Below, in pieces: positions 1 to 5,089 of a DNA stretch of 6,680 nt. Source of the stretch: Candidatus Woesearchaeota archaeon (GTDB taxonomy: Archaea > Nanobdellota > Nanobdellia > Woesearchaeales > DSVV01). Numbering within the stretch: the first letter of the stretch is position 1; the number at the start of each line of letters is the position of its first letter. The stretch lies in contig JACQSP010000022.1 of assembly GCA_016205905.1 (NCBI GenBank), positions 1 through 6,680 on the forward strand, read 5' to 3'. The position numbers were made by a program, and so were the translations under genes. The notes below the pieces were generated by a model. It saw only the letters and a list, made by a program, of their open reading frames with translations, was not told where the DNA came from and did not search any database.

Positions 1-82
1 AAGAAGTAAGAGGTTTGAGGTAAGAGGTACGATGATAACATCGTAGTTGTTCCCTCTTACCTTCTACTTCTTACCTTTTACC
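1..82. repeat. Heptad-built palindrome A, cut by the window edge
   Basis: The left arm (1-34) reads as consecutive 7-mers: AAGAAGT, AAGAGGT, TTGAGGT, AAGAGGT, then ACGATG. The loop is ATAA (35-38) and the right arm starts with CATCGT (39-44). Reverse-complemented, the right arm (39-82) also falls into 7-mers: AAAAGGT, AAGAAGT, AGAAGGT, AAGAGGG, AACAACT, ACGATG. The apex is a perfect 6-bp stem; the rest is imperfect but keeps its 7-nt phase. The right arm has more units than the visible left arm, so the element probably continues left of base 1. It lies downstream of the methyltransferase gene. The structure is read directly; any function (3' end stability, termination, mobile repeat) is unknown. 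Confidence 0.8.
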
Positions 83-100
83 TTTTTTTCATAAGACGTG

Positions 101-110
101 TGGCTTCGCC
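101..110 (-). other. GCGAAGC mini-hairpin box beside palindrome A
   Basis: On the minus strand this reads GGCGAAGCCA, a 4-bp stem (TGGC/GCCA on the plus strand) closed by a 3-nt loop. d(GCGAAGC) is known as an exceptionally stable single-stranded DNA mini-hairpin. The same 9-mer, GCGAAGCCA, occurs at 4392-4400 next to palindrome B with almost the same spacing (18 versus 20 nt to the first heptad arm, which begins GGTAA in both). It is probably a component of the same repeat element; its function is unknown. Confidence 0.5.
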
Positions 111-118
111 AAGGAACT

Positions 119-154
119 GAAAAAAACAAAAAATACAAAAATAACAATAAAATA
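119..154 (-). terminator. T-rich tract after the RNA methyltransferase gene
   Basis: On the minus strand, directly after the TAG stop, the sequence is a series of T runs interrupted by single purines, including T6 and T7 runs. Archaeal RNA polymerase terminates efficiently at oligo-T tracts without needing a hairpin, so this is a plausible terminator for the minus-strand gene group. Palindrome A follows about 40 nt further on. Confidence 0.55.
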
Positions 155-1201
155 CTAAACTTTCCGTATCTTCGCCACAAAAAATCCCTCTGTATCGTTA
201 TCCTGAGGCCAGATTCTTAGGCAGTTTTTAACGCCTGAATTAAATTTAACAGATTCAAATTCCATGATTGGTTTGGATCTTTTTAATCCATTTAAATCAT
301 TTAATTTTATCTGCTCTATTTCAGCTTTGTATTCTGAATTTTTTCCGTTATATTTATCCAACAGCCAACTGATAACCCCCTCGTCCTCTTCAGGCTCAAG
401 AGTACAGGTGCTGTAAACAAGTGTTCCGCCTGGCTTTAAGAGATTAAATCCTGTCTCAATCAGCTGTTTTTGCTGGTTAGCCAATCTTCTTACCATTTCA
501 GGGTTCCATATTCTTAATGTTTTCAGGCTTTTTCTTATTGTTCCAGTGCCGCTGCACGGCGCGTCGACAAGAACCCTGTCAAATACGTTACTGCCTATTT
601 TTTTAAAGCCCTGCCCAAACATGAGTGTAACAATGCAGTTGCTCATTCCGCATCTTTGGATATTGACAGAAAGAGGTTTTATTCTGTCTGGCTTGTAATC
701 ATTTGAAATAAGAATTCCTTTGTTTTCCATGTACATACCTATCTGCGTTGTTTTTGAGCCAGGTGATGCGCACATATCCAGAACAATTTCACCCTTTACA
801 TCCTGTTCATTAGGTTTGTCTGCTTTTAAATCCAAAACAATCGGCGGAATCATCGACGCTGCTTCCTGCACATAAAAATAACCCAGCATATGCTCTGTGA
901 TATTGCCGATGTCTCTTCTTTTCACTAATTCGATATTGCCCTCTTTATTTTCTTTTTCTTCGCCTTTATGCTCTATCCAGAAGCCTTCCTTGCACCAAGG
1001 GATTTGTTCAAGGTTCCAGTCTTTGCTTAGCCTTTCTCTTAATTCATTAACTGAAATTTTCAAAGTGTTTACACGGATAGAACGCCTTAGAAAAGATAGA
1101 GAATATTCTTTAAACTTGTCAATCTCTGTCAACTTAGAATATCTTTCAACAAATTTATCTTTAAATTCAAGTTCCTCTGATTTTGGTATTTTTTCTGGCA
1201 T
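155..1201 (-). CDS. RNA (cytosine-5)-methyltransferase, NSUN/Trm4 (Nol1/Nop2/Sun) family
   Basis: This 348-residue protein is an SAM-dependent enzyme predicted to methylate carbon 5 of cytosines in tRNA or, less likely, rRNA. The SAM-binding motif is LDMCASPGSKTTQ (about 141-153), followed by the acidic residue in SNDYKPDR (about 166-173). Motif IV is DAPCSGTG (213-220) with the release Cys216, and motif VI is YSTCT with the catalytic Cys266, followed by EPEEDE. The C-terminus GFFVAKIRK is the usual family ending. The N-terminal RRSIRVNTLK segment (about 39-48) is also typical. No PUA domain is apparent, and the length is slightly above that of compact archaeal Trm4 proteins. The ATG at 1201 is 37 nt after the nucleotidyltransferase stop with no clear Shine-Dalgarno, so co-transcription is likely. 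Family is confident; the exact RNA target cannot be read from sequence. Confidence 0.93.
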   Translation of the reverse strand: MPEKIPKSEELEFKDKFVERYSKLTEIDKFKEYSLSFLRRSIRVNTLKISVNELRERLSKDWNLEQIPWCKEGFWIEHKGEEKENKEGNIELVKRRDIGNITEHMLGYFYVQEAASMIPPIVLDLKADKPNEQDVKGEIVLDMCASPGSKTTQIGMYMENKGILISNDYKPDRIKPLSVNIQRCGMSNCIVTLMFGQGFKKIGSNVFDRVLVDAPCSGTGTIRKSLKTLRIWNPEMVRRLANQQKQLIETGFNLLKPGGTLVYSTCTLEPEEDEGVISWLLDKYNGKNSEYKAEIEQIKLNDLNGLKRSKPIMEFESVKFNSGVKNCLRIWPQDNDTEGFFVAKIRKV

Positions 1202-1238
1202 TTTGAATCAGGACTTTGTTTTAGTTGAAATATACTCT

Positions 1239-1895
1239 TCAATATCCTTTAGTTCTAACATATTCTTTCACCATACTATAATATTGCTCTGCTCCAAAAA
1301 GCACTAAACCATGCCTAAATAACTCCCAACCAACTGTATACTTTTCATTAAGCATAGCCATGTAACTTTCAGTAACAACAACATTATAATCTATTTTTTG
1401 AGGAAAAAGCCCAAAGACTTTATTAATCTTCTCCTTGAACCTATTTGTGTTCTCTTTCTTTGAAACAATAAATAATAAGTCAATATCTGAACTTTCTTTG
1501 TTTGTTCCTTTTGCATAACTTCCAAACAAAACCAATACATACAATTCATCTGCTAATTTTTCTGTAATATTGTTGAGCAAGACATAAATGTCAAGATGTT
1601 TCCTTAAAAACTGCCTTTTTTCATATAACACTGCAGAGCTTAATTTGCTGATATCTGCTTTTTCTAAATTTACAGAGATTAATGAAGACATTCCTTTTTT
1701 TTCTAATTTGATTAACTCTTTTTTTAACAGAATGGGAATTATCTTAAACACAGTAACATAAGACAAGCTGGTTTCACTTGCAATTTGGTGCATACTTTTG
1801 CTTTCGAGGGGAGTTCTAAGCAGATTGCCTAATATCTTGTTTTCTGTGTCTTCATAAATGGATGTTTTGTTCATATAAATGGCTGTTTTTTTCAT
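1239..1895 (-). CDS. Winged-helix plus MNT-type nucleotidyltransferase domain protein
   Basis: The protein is 218 residues if it starts at the ATG at 1895. An upstream in-frame ATG at 1925 would give 228, and one at 1874 would give 211. Numbering from the 1925 ATG, residues about 27-88 look like a winged helix-turn-helix (MHQIASETSLSYVTVFKIIPILLKKELI, then a basic wing). Residues about 125-185 are a minimal nucleotidyltransferase domain: LFGSYAKGTNKESSDIDLLF carries the G-S signature (135-140) and the metal-binding aspartates D147 and D149, with a third acidic residue in KIDYNV (D179). Such domains transfer NMP to a protein or RNA. They include MNT antitoxins and stand-alone regulators, but no HEPN partner gene is adjacent. 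A TATA-like box at 1928-1936 would place transcription start near 1907, downstream of the 1925 ATG, which is why 1895 is preferred. No Shine-Dalgarno is visible. Substrate and role are unknown. Confidence 0.82.
   Translation of the reverse strand: MKKTAIYMNKTSIYEDTENKILGNLLRTPLESKSMHQIASETSLSYVTVFKIIPILLKKELIKLEKKGMSSLISVNLEKADISKLSSAVLYEKRQFLRKHLDIYVLLNNITEKLADELYVLVLFGSYAKGTNKESSDIDLLFIVSKKENTNRFKEKINKVFGLFPQKIDYNVVVTESYMAMLNEKYTVGWELFRHGLVLFGAEQYYSMVKEYVRTKGY
1848..1889 (-). repeat. 21-nt tandem duplication at the nucleotidyltransferase N-terminus
   Basis: Two adjacent 21-nt units (1889-1869 and 1868-1848 on the minus strand) match at 16 of 21 positions and encode KTAIYMN followed by KTSIYED. 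The second unit leads straight into the conserved part of the protein. The first could be a duplicated start region, so the ATG at 1874 inside it is a reasonable alternative start. Confidence 0.6.
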
Positions 1896-1928
1896 ATTAT
1901 ACACTAAATGAATAGTATTATACATTAA
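1895..1928 (-). promoter_or_regulatory. Direct repeat TTARTGTATAATA, 21 bp apart
   Basis: On the minus strand TTAATGTATAATA (1928-1916) and TTAGTGTATAATA (1907-1895) differ at one of 13 positions and are spaced 21 bp start to start, two helical turns. They lie just upstream of the preferred start codon of a gene whose product has a winged helix. An autoregulatory operator is possible. A duplicated TATA-like element or a simple low-complexity repeat are alternatives. Confidence 0.4.
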
Positions 1929-1936
1929 GTATATAA
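1928..1936 (-). promoter_or_regulatory. TATA-like box (TTATATACT) for the nucleotidyltransferase gene
   Basis: TTATATACT on the minus strand resembles the archaeal TATA consensus. With the usual distance of about 25 nt, transcription would begin near 1907 and give a leader of about 12 nt before the ATG at 1895. An identical 9-mer lies at 2020-2028. This would let the accessory gene be transcribed independently of ftsY. Confidence 0.4.
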
Positions 1937-1980
1937 CTCTTTTGGTTTAAGTGATGCTTTTTTGTGTATTAACTTATGTC

Positions 1981-2018
1981 AAAGTCCATCACAATAACGT
2001 ACGATTATTTTGGACTTT
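1981..2018. other. Inverted repeat downstream of ftsY
   Basis: AAAGTCCA (1981-1988) and TGGACTTT (2011-2018) are a perfect 8-bp inverted repeat. They enclose a second pairing, AATAA (1993-1997) with TTATT (2005-2009), and the sequence CGTACG. It begins 28 nt after the ftsY stop. No T run follows on the minus strand, so it does not look like a classical terminator; a 3'-end stabilising structure or a protein site are alternatives. Confidence 0.45.
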
Positions 2019-2045
2019 TAGTATATAATCATATTAAAGAAAGAA

Positions 2046-4148
2046 TCACTCCACAGCCTCGCTTAAATCCAAGCTTTTTAGAACAATGTTTTTATCAAAT
2101 TCTTTTAAATCATCATATCCCTGTCCTGTGCCCAAATATAATATTGGCTTGCCAGTTACATAGCTTACAGAGATTGCTGCGCCGCCTTTGTCGTCAACAT
2201 CTGCCTTGCACAAAATGATGCCGTCTATGCCAACTGCTTCATTAAACTGCCTTGCCTGCTCAACACAGTCGTTTCCAGTTATTGCCTCGCCTATGAATAT
2301 TTTCATGTCAGGCTTGGCCACTCTGATAATTTTTTTCATCTCATCCATCAGGTTGACATTGCTATGCAGTCTTCCGGCAGTATCTATCATCACTACATCC
2401 ATTCCTTTTTGCAGCGCAAATTTGATTGCATCATAAGCAACAGCAGCAGGGTCAGAGCCATAATCCTGTTTTATTAATTTTACACCTAACTTAACTGCAT
2501 GCGCTTCCAGCTGCTGGATAGCAGCTGCCCTGAAAGTATCGCTGGCAGCAATAACTGGCTTAAGCCTATTATTTAAGAAAAGTTTTGCCATCTTTGCAAT
2601 TGTTGTTGTTTTTCCGGAGCCATTGACGCCGACAAAGGCAATCACAAATGGCTCGCCTCTTTTTCTTTTTTCTTTTATTTTGTCAATCAAATCTATTTTT
2701 TCGACGCTGAACAAATCATCTATAGAATTTCCAATCGCTTCAATAATAACCTCTTCAACCTTGCCTCGTTTTATTGGCTTTCCCACTATTTGTTTTCTCA
2801 GGTCTTGTTTTATCTTTTCAATAACTTCGACAGCTAGATTATTTTCTAAAAGAACAATTTCCATCTCCCAAAAAATTTCCTCAAACTTGCCCTCGCTAAG
2901 AACTGTTTTAGTAACTAAATCAGTTATTTTTGTGAATATGCCCCAAGCACTCTTCTTTTCTTCCTTCGGTTCTGCCTTTTCTTCTTTTTCCTGCTCTTGT
3001 TCTTGCTCCTTCTCTTCTGTTGGTTCTGTTTTAATTCCTTTTGTTTCTGTTTTTTGAATACTTGGATGTAATTTTTCTTCTAAAATGTTCTCAATTTTTT
3101 GTACAACTGGTGCTTCATGCTCGATTGTTACTTTTAATTCTTTTTGTGAAGTTGGCTCTTCTTGTTCTAGTTCATCTTTTCCTTTTAATTCTTGTTTTTT
3201 TCCTGGTTCTAATTCAAGTCTTCTGTTGGATTCTAATTCTGATTTGTTTGCTAATTCTGCTTTCTTGTCAAATTCTTCTTTTTTCTGGGCTTCTGCTGTT
3301 TTTAGTCTTTGAGCTTCAGCTATTTCCCGCCTTCTTCTCTCAATTTTTATATCGAGTTCTTTCTTTTTTTCTGCCCATGAGGTTTCTATTTTATATGGAA
3401 ATTCATATCTTTTCTCTGGCTTCGGTTCATGTTTCTTCTCTAATTTTGATTCATCTTTCTTCTCTGGGGTTTTTTCAGGCTCTTTTTCCGCCTCTTTCTT
3501 TGTTTCTATATGGGTTTCTATATGAGGTTCAGGATGATGTGTTAATGGAATCTCAACTTTTTTTGTCGCTTCAGGCTTTTTCTCTTCTATCTTTGTCTCT
3601 TCTGTCTCTTTCTCTTCAAGTGTTTTCTCTTCGAATTTCTTCTCGTCTATACTTTTCTCGCCAATCTCAACGCCGTATGTCGGCTTCTCTTCCATGTCAG
3701 TAATATATTCCTCGAGAACCTCTTCCTCAGATGAAGGCATGATCTTTTTCTCGTGATGTGGGGTCTTTTTTTCTTCTTTAGATTCTTCTTTTTCCTGCCT
3801 TAATTCTTGTTTTTTTTGTGTTAACTCTTCTTTTTCATATTTCCTTTCTTCTTCCTGTACTGTTTCTATTTCATGGACTCTTTCTGCTTCATGAACAGTT
3901 TCCTTTATCTCCTCTTCCTTTGGTTTTCCTGAGAATACTGATTTAAGTTTACCGAAGAATCCTACTTTCTCTTCTTTAACTTCCTCTTTATTTACTTCTT
4001 TATGTTCAGAGGTCTTCTTTTCTAGAAATGGTTTATGTTCAGCGTCAGGAACAGTTTCCGGAGCTTTAATTACCTCTGACTTCTCCTCAACATCTCTGCT
4101 GAATTTTTTAATTGCCCCTTTTAATTTTTCTTTTAATGCTGCAAACAT
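2046..4148 (-). CDS. ftsY: FtsY, signal recognition particle receptor GTPase, with a long charged N-terminal extension
   Basis: This 700-residue SRP receptor docks ribosome-SRP complexes at the membrane; its GTPase pairs with that of SRP54. The NG core is at the C-terminus: N domain from about 400 (SAWGIFTKITD onward), P-loop GVNGSGKTTT (507-516), DTFRAAA (537-543), DTAGR (589-593), G4 as CKAD (647-650, where TKAD is the usual form), and the closing GTGQGYDDL (673-681). The ATG at 4148 is supported by the amphipathic MFAALKEKLKGAIKKF, a typical archaeal FtsY membrane-binding helix, and by a weak AAGGT five nt upstream. Residues about 20-400 are a Lys/Glu-rich, probably disordered or coiled-coil linker that includes a second membrane-helix-like segment, GFFGKLKSVFSG (63-74). 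Most archaeal FtsY proteins lack so long a tail. The neighbours srp54 and pfdA fit a nascent-chain cluster. Confidence 0.96.
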   Translation of the reverse strand: MFAALKEKLKGAIKKFSRDVEEKSEVIKAPETVPDAEHKPFLEKKTSEHKEVNKEEVKEEKVGFFGKLKSVFSGKPKEEEIKETVHEAERVHEIETVQEEERKYEKEELTQKKQELRQEKEESKEEKKTPHHEKKIMPSSEEEVLEEYITDMEEKPTYGVEIGEKSIDEKKFEEKTLEEKETEETKIEEKKPEATKKVEIPLTHHPEPHIETHIETKKEAEKEPEKTPEKKDESKLEKKHEPKPEKRYEFPYKIETSWAEKKKELDIKIERRRREIAEAQRLKTAEAQKKEEFDKKAELANKSELESNRRLELEPGKKQELKGKDELEQEEPTSQKELKVTIEHEAPVVQKIENILEEKLHPSIQKTETKGIKTEPTEEKEQEQEQEKEEKAEPKEEKKSAWGIFTKITDLVTKTVLSEGKFEEIFWEMEIVLLENNLAVEVIEKIKQDLRKQIVGKPIKRGKVEEVIIEAIGNSIDDLFSVEKIDLIDKIKEKRKRGEPFVIAFVGVNGSGKTTTIAKMAKLFLNNRLKPVIAASDTFRAAAIQQLEAHAVKLGVKLIKQDYGSDPAAVAYDAIKFALQKGMDVVMIDTAGRLHSNVNLMDEMKKIIRVAKPDMKIFIGEAITGNDCVEQARQFNEAVGIDGIILCKADVDDKGGAAISVSYVTGKPILYLGTGQGYDDLKEFDKNIVLKSLDLSEAVE

Positions 4149-4281
4149 TTTTTACCTTGTTTTATTTTTATCTTGATTTTTTTGTGTTTTATCTGTATTT
4201 GTTTAGGTGAAGCCCTTTTTCTTAGTTTTTTTGCTCACAATCCGTTTGTGGGACGCAGTCCCCCGTTACATGAAAAATAAT
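4149..4281. other. ftsY upstream region with two small overlapping hairpins
   Basis: On the minus strand, about 90 nt directly upstream of ftsY are A-rich and G-poor; no convincing TATA box stands out. At 4236-4250, CACAA pairs with TTGTG around a TCCGT loop. At 4250-4262, GGGAC pairs perfectly with GTCCC around GCA. GGTGAAGCC at 4206-4214 resembles, in the opposite orientation, the GGCTTCGC box on the far side of palindrome B. No gene is visible here. Confidence 0.4.
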
Positions 4282-4375
4282 AACTGTTTGTAGTAAGTCG
4301 TTTGTCGTTAGTCGTCAACGGAAAAACAAAAAAACAGCTGACGACATACGACCTACGACAAACGACTTACCAGTT
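4282..4375. repeat. Heptad-built palindrome B between pfdA and ftsY
   Basis: The left arm (4293-4317) is GTAA followed by GTCGTTT, GTCGTTA, GTCGTCA. The reverse-complemented right arm (4339-4370) is GTAA followed by GTCGTTT, GTCGTAG, GTCGTAT, GTCGTCA. The arms therefore differ by exactly one 7-nt unit, as expected from slippage or unit-wise gain. Outside them AACTG (4282-4286) pairs with CAGTT (4371-4375). The 21-nt loop (4318-4338) is A-rich on the plus strand, so a transcript of the minus strand would carry U7 and U5 runs there. Architecture matches palindromes A and C although the unit sequence is unrelated. Confidence 0.85.
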
Positions 4376-4391
4376 TTTATCCTAGTGAACA

Positions 4392-4400
4392 TGGCTTCGC
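4392..4400 (-). other. GCGAAGCCA box beside palindrome B
   Basis: On the minus strand GCGAAGCCA begins 23 nt after the pfdA stop and sits 20 nt before the GGTAA that opens palindrome B. It is identical to the box at 101-109. The sequence in front is also alike (GTTACTAGA here, GTTCCTTG there). The GCGAAGC core can form a very stable DNA mini-hairpin. It probably marks the end of a shared repeat element. Confidence 0.5.
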
Positions 4401-4422
4401 TCTAGTAACAAACAAATATTTT

Positions 4423-4854
4423 TTATTCCTCTGCTTTTTGTTCTGTTTCCTCTTTTTTTGATTGTTTAATTAATTCATGCTGTAGCATGTGGACATATTC
4501 ATTCACGTGAGTAAAATTAGCAACTAACTTTGTTTTGTAGTCGTCAAGCTCCTTTATCTGGGCTTTGACTAAATTTACTGTATCACCAATGGATTTTTTT
4601 ACAGAAACATTACTGCCAACATTGACTCTGACCATCTCGGCCTGTTTTAATTCAGCGTAGGCAAATATGCCAGATGCCAGCGGAACAAGCATTTCAGATC
4701 CTTTTTTTAGAAGTTTGAAATCATCCAAGGAAACAACAACATTATTCAACTCAGTTAATTGAGTGTCAATTTGCTGTATCTGCTGGTATAACTGCTGTAA
4801 TTGCTGCTGCAAAACCTGAAACTCTACATATTTTTTCTGCATTTCGTCGCTCAT
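4423..4854 (-). CDS. pfdA: Prefoldin subunit alpha
   Basis: This 143-residue protein is one of the two alpha subunits of the cytosolic prefoldin hexamer (two alpha, four beta), which captures unfolded nascent proteins and passes them to the group II chaperonin. Residues about 5-40 form a Gln/Leu-rich N-terminal coiled coil. The central hairpin region contains the family hallmark VPLASGIFAYAEL (57-69) and the glycine-containing turn NVGSNVSVKKS (78-88). Residues about 92-132 form the second coiled coil, followed by a short charged tail. Length is normal for archaeal alpha subunits. The ATG at 4854 is preceded by GGAGGGG six nt upstream. It stands between srp54 and ftsY on the same strand, a familiar archaeal association. 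Confidence 0.95.
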   Translation of the reverse strand: MSDEMQKKYVEFQVLQQQLQQLYQQIQQIDTQLTELNNVVVSLDDFKLLKKGSEMLVPLASGIFAYAELKQAEMVRVNVGSNVSVKKSIGDTVNLVKAQIKELDDYKTKLVANFTHVNEYVHMLQHELIKQSKKEETEQKAEE

Positions 4855-4860
4855 TATAAA

Positions 4861-4867
4861 CCCCTCC
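4861..4867 (-). promoter_or_regulatory. Shine-Dalgarno site of pfdA
   Basis: GGAGGGG on the minus strand ends six nt before the pfdA ATG. It is the only strong Shine-Dalgarno in the window; srp54, the nucleotidyltransferase and the methyltransferase lack one. This fits pfdA being translated as an internal cistron of a transcript starting before srp54. The nearest arm of palindrome C starts four nt upstream. Confidence 0.75.
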
Positions 4868-4871
4868 GAAT

Positions 4872-4950
4872 AGGTGCTGGCTCCTAGGTGCTGGGTGCTA
4901 GTTACGATGAATTATCACCGCTAGCACCTAGCACCCAACACCTAGCACCT
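4872..4950. repeat. Heptad-built palindrome C just upstream of pfdA
   Basis: The left arm is AGGTGCT (4872), GGCTCCT (4879), AGGTGCT (4886), GGGTGCT (4893). The reverse-complemented right arm (4923-4950) is AGGTGCT, AGGTGTT, GGGTGCT, AGGTGCT. The arms are nearly complementary over four 7-nt units. The apex contains TACGATGA (4903-4910), the same 8-mer as in palindrome A (28-35). The right arm ends inside the TAA stop of the second srp54 3' end. In a transcript this hairpin would sit four nt from the pfdA Shine-Dalgarno. Confidence 0.85.
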
Positions 4951-5089
4951 TATTTGAATTTGATATTTCCCATACCAGGAATGTTCCCGCCTTTATTGCA
5001 GATTAAATGAAAAATTATTTCTTATTTTGTATTTAATCTGCAAGATTGTAAATTTAAAATTAATTAAATTTACAATAAATTGTTTCATC
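4950..5089 (-). pseudogene. Second, displaced copy of the srp54 3' end, interrupted
   Basis: Bases 4957-4995 are identical to 5215-5253 of srp54, and 5078-5089 are identical to 5254-5265: 51 bp of uninterrupted identity once the piece between is removed. At the stop-codon side the copy (4950-4956) differs from 5208-5214 only at third codon positions (TTC/TTT, AAA/AAG, TAA/TAG). It therefore still encodes GGNIPGMGNIKFK and a stop, joined to MKQF beyond the insert. It is not connected to an open srp54 frame. The simplest reading is a former gene end, pushed away when an element or duplication supplied a new end for srp54. Confidence 0.85.
4996..5075. mobile_element. 80-bp palindromic insert with TA flanks (candidate MITE)
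   Basis: The insert interrupts the displaced srp54 end and is bordered by TA on both sides (4994-4995 and 5076-5077), where srp54 has a single TA (5252-5253). It consists of two back-to-back palindromes. The first pairs TTGCAGATTAAAT (4996-5008) with ATTTAATCTGCAA (5031-5043), 13 bp perfect. The second pairs ATTGTAAATTTAA (5045-5057) with TTAAATTTACAAT (5064-5076), also 13 bp perfect. The outer ends match imperfectly as terminal inverted repeats (10 of 13). TA duplication is the hallmark of IS630/Tc1/mariner-type transposition. It has no coding capacity, so a transposase would have to act in trans. Confidence 0.65.

Noticed and set aside
897..1307. Plus-strand open frame over the methyltransferase start
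   Set aside because: Antisense to well-supported coding sequence, with low-complexity Ser/Leu translation.
1976..2436. Plus-strand open frames over the 3' part of ftsY
   Set aside because: Antisense to the conserved G domain; no independent coding signal.
3041..3703. Long open frame on the plus strand with very hydrophobic, membrane-like translation
   Set aside because: It is the antisense shadow of the Lys/Glu-rich FtsY linker: antisense of GAA/AAA/GAG codons gives Phe, Leu and Ser. No ribosome-binding site and no family resemblance.
4149..4422. tRNA or other structured RNA gene in the ftsY-pfdA spacer
   Set aside because: No cloverleaf, no TTC-loop consensus and no GC-rich compact domain; the structure is explained by palindrome B and two small hairpins.
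4872..4950. Possible CRISPR array because of regular short repeats
   Set aside because: Units are 7 nt, directly adjacent without spacers, and arranged as inverted arms. That is not a CRISPR layout.
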